This document shows, in pieces, positions 15,203-20,030 of a stretch of 20,030 nucleotides of DNA. Under the pieces are notes generated by a model. That model did not search any database and had not been told where the DNA came from. It saw only the letters and a program-made list of their open reading frames with translations. The stretch is from Crocinitomicaceae bacterium. Lineage in GTDB: Bacteria; Bacteroidota; Bacteroidia; Flavobacteriales_D; Crocinitomicaceae. The stretch's first letter is position 1. The number at the start of each line of letters is the position of its first letter. The translations under genes and the position numbers were made by a program. Location of the stretch: positions 1 to 20,030 of the forward strand of contig NZQU01000029.1 in the NCBI GenBank assembly GCA_002696025.1. Reading direction: 5' to 3'.

Positions 15203-16696
15203 ATGATTAAAGGACTTATTTTAATAACTTTTTTATCTATTTATACATTTTGTATTTCTCAATCTAAAGTTGAAGATGGTTTCTTAATAGATAAACAAGT
15301 TATTGAATCAGATTTATTTACTTTTATTGATACTTCAATTAATCAAATTGAGTGGTATAGTTCAAAAGCTGTTTCTGGTTTTTTTAATTCATTAATTAAC
15401 ATAGATTCTCAAAAAGTTACCATTTTACACATTGGCGACTCTCATTTGCAATTTGATAAAGGAGCGGGAACTACAAGAGAATTATTTGGAAGTGTCTTTA
15501 ATTTATCTGGTAGAGGAATGATTTATCCATATGCAACTGCTCAAACTCATGCCACTTATGACTACAAAACAAAAGCTGAAGGGGATTGGTTGTATTCTAA
15601 AAATACACAGTCAAATCCTTTAACTCCATTGTCTATATCTGGTATTACAAGCTCTACGGCAGATCCAAATGCAACATTTTCGTTTACAATTCTTGAGAAA
15701 ACCTCTGCATTTAAATCATCTAACATTATTAGAGTTTTTCATAAAAATTGTGATTCCTCATTTAATATTAGATGTCATTTTAGTGCATCAAAAACAAAAA
15801 ATAAATTTGGCGCAAAAAAAATCAATACCGATACTATTACTGATGAAATTTTAGTTACTTCATTTCAAATACCAATTCTTTTAAATGAGATTAATTTTAG
15901 TTTTAAAGCTGTTGATTCAACACAAAAGTATTTTGAATTATATGGTGTTTCTTTAGAATCTAATAATGATAAAGGATTGATATATCATAGTGTAGGTATT
16001 AATGGTGCTGATATTTCAAGTTTTTTAAAAGAAGATTTGTTTGCTCAGCATATTTCAATAGTCAAACCTGAACTAATCATTTTGGATTTGGGAACAAATG
16101 ATTTGTTATCCAAGGATGACGATTTAAAAATCATTGAAAATAAATATCAAAATGCGATTGATAAAATTAAAAATGCATGCCCCAATTCATGTATACTAAT
16201 GCCATCTGTACAAGATTTTTATTATAAGGGGCGAAATGTCAAAAAAGCTAAAGATTTCACTAAAATCCAAAAACTTATTGCAAAGAAAAATGACATTTCA
16301 TTTTATAATTATTACAATGTTTCTGGAGGTCAATACTCAATGAGAAAATGGAGAAGTAATGACTTATCAAGTAGTGATAAAATTCATTTAAATAGAAAAG
16401 GATATAAGTTAAAAGGGGAATTGTTATATCATGCAATTATCAATTCTTACATTAAATTTTCAGAGGGAAGTATTGATTCGAATATTGTAAAAATGCCTGT
16501 TAAAGTTGAAGAAAAAAAAATTACAACTAATAATATGAGTAACAATAGCCAATTTAAAACTTATAAAATAAGGTCTGGAGATAGTCTCCATGTTATTGCA
16601 AAAAGAAATAATACAAGTGTTTACGAATTAAAAAAAATAAACAATCTCAAATCGAATATGATTATAATTGGTAATTATATAAAAATACCTAATTAA
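15203..16696 (+). CDS. Secreted SGNH/GDSL-family hydrolase with C-terminal LysM domain
   Basis: The 497-residue protein starts with a signal peptide (MIKGLILITFLSIYTFCISQ). SGNH block I is ILHIGDSH with nucleophile Ser80. A long insertion (about 85-250), probably a beta-rich carbohydrate-binding module, follows; then come GINGAD (265-270), the block III LGTND with Asn299, and the block V Asp392/His395 pair in DKIHLNRKG. So the full catalytic set is present. After a linker, one LysM repeat closes the protein (about 452-496, YKIRSGDSLHVIAKRN to IIGNYIKIP), which binds N-acetylglucosamine-containing glycans such as peptidoglycan. Together this suggests a periplasmic esterase that removes acetyl groups from peptidoglycan or another polymer; the substrate is inferred. 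The next gene starts about 100 bases downstream on the same strand. Confidence 0.88.
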   Translation: MIKGLILITFLSIYTFCISQSKVEDGFLIDKQVIESDLFTFIDTSINQIEWYSSKAVSGFFNSLINIDSQKVTILHIGDSHLQFDKGAGTTRELFGSVFNLSGRGMIYPYATAQTHATYDYKTKAEGDWLYSKNTQSNPLTPLSISGITSSTADPNATFSFTILEKTSAFKSSNIIRVFHKNCDSSFNIRCHFSASKTKNKFGAKKINTDTITDEILVTSFQIPILLNEINFSFKAVDSTQKYFELYGVSLESNNDKGLIYHSVGINGADISSFLKEDLFAQHISIVKPELIILDLGTNDLLSKDDDLKIIENKYQNAIDKIKNACPNSCILMPSVQDFYYKGRNVKKAKDFTKIQKLIAKKNDISFYNYYNVSGGQYSMRKWRSNDLSSSDKIHLNRKGYKLKGELLYHAIINSYIKFSEGSIDSNIVKMPVKVEEKKITTNNMSNNSQFKTYKIRSGDSLHVIAKRNNTSVYELKKINNLKSNMIIIGNYIKIPN

Positions 16697-16802
16697 TGTT
16701 TTTAGTTAAAATTAAAGTATTTTACTTAAAACCATTGCCATTATTATTATCTTCGTCAATTAATTAAAAAAAATGAATCTTGTTTCAGGCACATATATGA
16801 AA

Positions 16803-17516
16803 ATGAAACTTCGATACATATATGTATTATTTTTTATTACTCTTTTTAGTACTGAGTTATTTGCTCAGCCTTCTGCTATTGACCGTAATAAAGATAGTTA
16901 CTTTTGGATGTTTGGAATAGGATCCAATTTTGTTGATGATGATGGTTCACCGTTTACCAACTTTTTCAACGTCAAAGATTCATGGCATTCTATCACACTC
17001 CCTTCTAGGCTCACTGCAGATAAATATTTTTATAATGGATGGAGTTTCGAAGGTGCATTGGCATTCAATAAATATGATTCAAGAAAGATCGTTAATTTGG
17101 CAACTGGCCAAGAAGGCTTTTTTATGTCTGCTGATGTAAACATGAAGTATAGTTTTATGAGGTTATTTTATCCTATGGAGGTGATTGATCCTTTTGTTTC
17201 TTCTGGTCTTGGAATTACTTATCGTCAAGCCCTTGATGGTTTGATGAATACCAATTTAAATGTATGTGCAGGTTTAAATATTTGGATTACTAGTTATGTT
17301 GGAGTTCATCTTCAAACTTCAGGTAAAATAGCTTTGGTTTCTGATATCATTAAAACCAATAAAGATTATATGCAGCACTCTTTTGGTCTTATCTTTAAGA
17401 TTAAAGAACCTTCAATCACTAGAAGTGGTTTTCACAAATCAAGGTATAAAGTTAAGTACCGAGATAAAAAGAAGAAAAAGAAGAAAAAGAAAAATGGAAA
17501 AAGCAGTAAACAATAG
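16803..17516 (+). CDS. Small outer-membrane beta-barrel protein with poly-lysine C-terminal tail
   Basis: I start this at 16803 because MKLRYIYVLFFITLFS...LFAQ is an ideal signal peptide; in-frame ATGs at 16773 and 16797 would add ten and two residues. The mature part, about 215 residues, is built of alternating amphipathic strands rich in aromatic and glycine residues (for example WMFGIGSNF, GWSFEGALAFNKY, VSSGLGITYRQ, SFGLIFKI), as in OmpX/OmpA-type eight-stranded barrels. The last strand ends near SFGLIFKI, and then comes an unusual tail of roughly 37 residues, very basic, with nine successive lysines encoded at 17466-17492. No OmpA peptidoglycan domain is present. The tail should point into the periplasm. 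Its function is unknown. The 3' end overlaps the next gene by 23 bases. Confidence 0.85.
   Translation: MKLRYIYVLFFITLFSTELFAQPSAIDRNKDSYFWMFGIGSNFVDDDGSPFTNFFNVKDSWHSITLPSRLTADKYFYNGWSFEGALAFNKYDSRKIVNLATGQEGFFMSADVNMKYSFMRLFYPMEVIDPFVSSGLGITYRQALDGLMNTNLNVCAGLNIWITSYVGVHLQTSGKIALVSDIIKTNKDYMQHSFGLIFKIKEPSITRSGFHKSRYKVKYRDKKKKKKKKKNGKSSKQ
17466..17492 (+). repeat. Three tandem 9-base repeats encoding nine lysines
   Basis: The unit AAAAAGAAG occurs three times in register; the last copy ends in AAA. Each unit encodes three lysines, so changes in copy number would keep the frame. The repeat ends two bases before the ATG of the next gene (17494), so it also forms the purine-only leader of that gene. 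Confidence 0.85.
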
Positions 17517-18129
17517 TTTTTTCATTGTCTTCATTCTTATCTTTTTTATTACTTCTTGTAATGACAACAAAAAAGAAGTCATTGAATTTGAATCGATTCA
17601 ACCTAAATCATCTTCAAAAGAAAATAATATCAATAAACCATCTTTAAGTTATTCATGGGATACAAGTCTAATGACTTATTTCACTAATTATTCTTATAGT
17701 TCTTTAATTGATAGCATTAAACGAATTTCACTTATGCACATTCCAGATCGAATTTCTCTTGAGTCAACAGAGAAGTTTAGGCTTTATTCAAATATTGATA
17801 GTATTGATTATTATAATTGGAATTATACTGACAGCTTATCTACTAAAAATGCTTTTTATAATTGGCTAGATTGTTTTGGTGAAAGTTGTAATTCAATTAA
17901 AATTAATGAAAAAAAACAATTTCAAAAATCACCATTTCTATTGTTTATTGGGGATAAAAAAATAATTTTTATTTCATCGCTTAATAAAGGTAATTCTAAA
18001 ATTTGGTTTGATTTTATAAAATCAAAATATCCAAAAGAAAATTGGAGAACAATGATAGAGCAAAAACAATATCAGATGGCTAATTGGCATTCAATTGTTA
18101 GTGATGAATTTATTATGCTTAATAATTAA
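17494..18129 (+). CDS. Putative lipoprotein of unknown function
   Basis: The start chosen is the ATG at 17494, because it opens a typical lipoprotein signal: a short N-terminus, hydrophobic FFIVFILIFF and lipobox ITSC with Cys22. The open frame runs back to 17383, but that extension only gives basic residues read out of frame from the beta-barrel gene. The product has 211 residues. After a Ser/Asn/Lys linker (about 25-50) comes a globular part with many aromatic residues and a Cys pair in DCFGESCNS (about 130-138), which could form a disulfide. I recognise no family. It overlaps the beta-barrel gene by 23 bases in another frame, suggesting translational coupling, and its 3' end overlaps the convergent meaB by 11 bases. 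Confidence 0.8.
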   Translation: MEKAVNNSFFIVFILIFFITSCNDNKKEVIEFESIQPKSSSKENNINKPSLSYSWDTSLMTYFTNYSYSSLIDSIKRISLMHIPDRISLESTEKFRLYSNIDSIDYYNWNYTDSLSTKNAFYNWLDCFGESCNSIKINEKKQFQKSPFLLFIGDKKIIFISSLNKGNSKIWFDFIKSKYPKENWRTMIEQKQYQMANWHSIVSDEFIMLNN

Positions 18130-19135
18130 ATAAAAGACTTTCCGCTGCTTGAAATGCAGAGATTTTATTGTCTTTTATCTGTTGTTCAAGATTTTCAATG
18201 TCAACTTTTCTATTTTCTAAAAAATCATTGAATAGGTTTGATTTTAATGCTTGATGAAATGATTTTATTTCTTGATTAATTCTATTTTTAAAAATCCAAT
18301 TGTTATCTTGGAAAGTATTAGAGAATTCATTGATGATGTTCAATACTTTATCTAAATTATAATTCTCTTGACTGCTACATATTTCAACTTTTGGTGTCCA
18401 AGAGTTTTCTTTTGAAGGAAACAGGTGCAATGCATTTTTAACCTGTTGCTTAGCAATTTTTGACGCATCGATATTATTTCCATCTGCTTTTGTAATAACA
18501 ACAGCATCAGCCAATTCCATAATGCCTCTTTTTATTCCTTGTAATTCATCTCCAGCACCTGAAAGCATTAGCAATAAAAAGAAGTCAACCATTGAATGTG
18601 CAGTTGTTTCAGATTGTCCAACCCCAACTGTCTCAATTAAAATAGTGTCATAATTTGCTGCTTCACAAAGAATAATGGTTTCTCTAGTTGAACGGGCAAC
18701 ACCACCTAAGTTATTTCCTGTTGCTGATGGTCTTATAAAAACATTATCTGTAGTTGATAAATTAGTCATTCTTGTTTTGTCTCCAAGAATACTACCTCCT
18801 GTTTTTGTACTTGATGGGTCAATAGCCAATACAGCAACTTTGTTTTTTTCTTTTAAAATTATTTTTCCAAACTCTTCGATGAAACAACTTTTTCCAACTC
18901 CGGGAACACCAGTAACGGCTATTCGAATTGAATTTCCTGAATGTGGCAGACATTTTAAAATTAAGTTTTTTGCGATTTTTTGATCTTCTTTTTTAGTGCT
19001 TTCTATTAAAGTTATGGCAGCACTTAAGGCAATATTATCACCATTCCTTATGCCATTATATAGAGAATTAACATCACGCGTTTTTTTTAAATTTTTGCGT
19101 TGTTTTAACCATGTGTCTATATGTTTTTCTTTCAT
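18119..19135 (-). CDS. meaB: Methylmalonyl-CoA mutase-associated GTPase MeaB
   Basis: This G3E-class P-loop GTPase (338 residues) guards the B12-dependent methylmalonyl-CoA mutase, helping load and protect its adenosylcobalamin. Visible motifs are Walker A GVPGVGKS (76-83), the family block AIDPSSTKTGGSILGDKTRM (104 onward), GVARSTRE, ETVGVGQSE (168-176; switch/Walker B region) and the guanine-specificity motif TKAD (215-218). The N-terminal helices and a C-terminal dimerisation helix match ArgK/MeaB. No mutase gene (mutA/mutB) lies in the window. It begins 5 bases after elbB, so the two are co-transcribed, and it ends by overlapping the convergent lipoprotein gene by 11 bases. The old name ArgK (arginine transport kinase) is misleading. 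Confidence 0.95.
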   Translation of the reverse strand: MKEKHIDTWLKQRKNLKKTRDVNSLYNGIRNGDNIALSAAITLIESTKKEDQKIAKNLILKCLPHSGNSIRIAVTGVPGVGKSCFIEEFGKIILKEKNKVAVLAIDPSSTKTGGSILGDKTRMTNLSTTDNVFIRPSATGNNLGGVARSTRETIILCEAANYDTILIETVGVGQSETTAHSMVDFFLLLMLSGAGDELQGIKRGIMELADAVVITKADGNNIDASKIAKQQVKNALHLFPSKENSWTPKVEICSSQENYNLDKVLNIINEFSNTFQDNNWIFKNRINQEIKSFHQALKSNLFNDFLENRKVDIENLEQQIKDNKISAFQAAESLLFNY

Positions 19136-19140
19136 AGTAT

Positions 19141-19821
19141 TTAAATCAATTCTGCCATTGCATCAACAGCTTGTTTGATATTGTTTCTAATTTCTAGAAT
19201 AGAAGCTTCCATCATATAACATGGTGCGGATATAATTTTGTTTTCGTAATCAATGTTTATTTCTTTTATTGTTTTCATAGAAACGGATACACCAGTCTTC
19301 TCTAAACCATTTTTAAAACCATCAATATCATATGGAGATTTTTCTTGATTACTACCAATTGTCAAATTTGCTTTAAATTCTGAACCTTCCAAAGCCTTGC
19401 TAATAACAACTGGACTTACACATAATGCAATAATTGGTTTTTGACAAGCAATTAATTTTAAAATAAGATTTTTTACTTCTTTAATGATTTTGCCATCTGG
19501 GCCATCGAATGCCCAACTAGTTAGACTTTTGGCACTTCCAAATCCACCTGGAATAATGAGTCCATCAATATCATCAAGATTTAAATCACTTATGTCTGTA
19601 ATGTTTCCTCTAGCTATTCTAGCTGCTTCAGTAAGCATGTTTCTTTTTTCATCCATTTCAGTTCCCGAAATGTGATTGACAACATGATGCTGATCTCTAT
19701 TAACACCTATACAAGTAGCAACAAATCCTTTTTCCTCAATTGCCAAAAGAGAAAAAACTGCTTCATGTATCTCGGCGCCATCATACACGCCACAACCTGA
19801 TAAAAGGACTCCAATTTTCAT
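19141..19821 (-). CDS. elbB: ElbB-family DJ-1/PfpI glyoxalase-like protein
   Basis: This 226-residue protein belongs to the DJ-1/PfpI fold in the ElbB (enhancing lycopene biosynthesis 2) branch. The N-terminus KIGVLLSGCGVYDGAEIHEA is the family signature. LIIPGGFGSAKSL (88-100) and the nucleophile elbow ALCVSP with Cys134 follow, as in the E. coli protein, which shows weak glyoxalase activity. Its physiological role is not settled; the link with isoprenoid yield came from overexpression work. The length matches the family (about 217-225). It sits between an unrecognised partial gene (11-base gap) and meaB (5-base gap) in a tight minus-strand operon. The ATG at 19821 has an A-rich leader and no Shine-Dalgarno. 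Confidence 0.93.
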   Translation of the reverse strand: MKIGVLLSGCGVYDGAEIHEAVFSLLAIEEKGFVATCIGVNRDQHHVVNHISGTEMDEKRNMLTEAARIARGNITDISDLNLDDIDGLIIPGGFGSAKSLTSWAFDGPDGKIIKEVKNLILKLIACQKPIIALCVSPVVISKALEGSEFKANLTIGSNQEKSPYDIDGFKNGLEKTGVSVSMKTIKEINIDYENKIISAPCYMMEASILEIRNNIKQAVDAMAELI

Positions 19822-19832
19822 TTTTTTAAAAT

Positions 19833-20030
19833 TTAATTATAAGTGTAAACAATTCGATCTTTCCATCCATTTAGTTTCAATATTATCTCAGATCCATTTA
19901 CTTTTTTGTAAGCAAGATTACTTATGTCATATTCCAAATTTTGAGTAATATAACTTTTGCAGTTATCGTCATTTGAATTATGAATCAATTGAATATTCCT
20001 AATTGGAGGTAAAGATTTAGAGATCATTTG
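19833..20030 (-). CDS. Unrecognised gene, C-terminal part, cut by right window edge
   Basis: The minus-strand frame is open from the window edge to the stop at 19833, showing 65 codons. A methionine codon lies second (20027), but it may be internal, since the codon before it is also sense. The fragment is hydrophilic (NSNDDNCKSYITQNLEYD, then a strand-like NGSEIILKLNGWKDRIVYTYN) and lacks membrane segments. I do not recognise a family. The 11-base gap to elbB suggests that it is the upstream member of the elbB-meaB operon. Confidence 0.6.
   Translation of the reverse strand, partial: QMISKSLPPIRNIQLIHNSNDDNCKSYITQNLEYDISNLAYKKVNGSEIILKLNGWKDRIVYTYN

Noticed and set aside
16773..16802. Longer N-terminus of the beta-barrel protein from the ATG at 16773
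   Set aside because: Adds MNLVSGTY ahead of a complete signal peptide; the third ATG at 16803 gives the normal form, although 16797 cannot be excluded.
17383..17493. In-frame extension upstream of the lipoprotein start
   Set aside because: It reads the beta-barrel gene in another frame, gives a run of Lys/Arg and would bury the lipoprotein signal peptide; the ATG at 17494 explains the protein better.
17466..17516. Programmed frameshift joining the beta-barrel and lipoprotein frames at the A-rich run
   Set aside because: AAG codons interrupt the A-runs and a fusion would place a lipoprotein signal peptide in the middle of a protein; simple overlap with re-initiation is more likely.
1..20030. 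CRISPR array, tRNA/rRNA gene, insertion sequence, integrase or defence system
   Set aside because: No spaced direct repeats, cloverleaf, terminal inverted repeats or relevant protein motifs were seen on either strand; all genes look native in composition.

Overview
This window looks like ordinary chromosome from an AT-rich member of the Bacteroidota, most likely of the order Flavobacteriales or close to it. The evidence is the gene content and the style of the proteins: a PorE-like protein (TPR, beta-propeller, CRD, OmpA), Bacteroidota-type HtpG, MtaB and ClpC, gyrA followed by a secreted TPR protein and diverging from clpC, almost no Shine-Dalgarno sequences, A-rich leaders, and several TAnnTTTG-type -7 elements. 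No tRNA, rRNA, CRISPR array, insertion sequence, phage gene or recognisable defence system was found. Coding density is very high and no gene-free stretch exceeds about 215 bases.

Layout. At 1-614 (minus) lies a membrane-anchored TPR protein cut by the window edge. At 690-2747 (minus) is the PorE-like outer-membrane/peptidoglycan protein. A 151-base gap then leads to htpG (2899-4788, plus); it carries a possible sigma-54-type promoter with TGTC/GACA half-sites upstream. A strong terminator ends htpG and is followed within a few bases by a TerB/DnaJ co-chaperone gene (plus). Convergent to that is a minus-strand operon, transcribed mtaB, PTPS-family pterin synthase, folE, Bax-inhibitor-1-like membrane protein, with gaps of 24, 12 and 11 bases. 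Upstream of this operon is the two-gene unit gyrA then a TPR protein (minus), closed by a clear terminator. clpC diverges from gyrA (plus) and is followed by three cell-envelope genes on the plus strand: an SGNH hydrolase with a LysM domain, a small outer-membrane beta-barrel with a poly-lysine tail, and an overlapping unknown lipoprotein. The right end is a tight minus-strand cluster: an unrecognised partial gene, elbB and meaB.

How the genes fit together. Three proteins belong to protein quality control (HtpG, TerB/DnaJ, ClpC). FolE and the PTPS-family enzyme catalyse two consecutive pterin steps, and the Cys-x5-HGH motif suggests the 6-pyruvoyl-tetrahydropterin type rather than the queuosine type. 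The envelope genes (PorE-like, SGNH-LysM, beta-barrel, lipoprotein) suggest peptidoglycan-linked outer-membrane work. The least understood part is the SGNH-LysM / beta-barrel / lipoprotein trio at 15203-18129. I found no convincing wholly new system; the most rewarding items are that trio, the in-frame 9-base lysine repeat that also forms the leader of the next gene, and the htpG promoter region.
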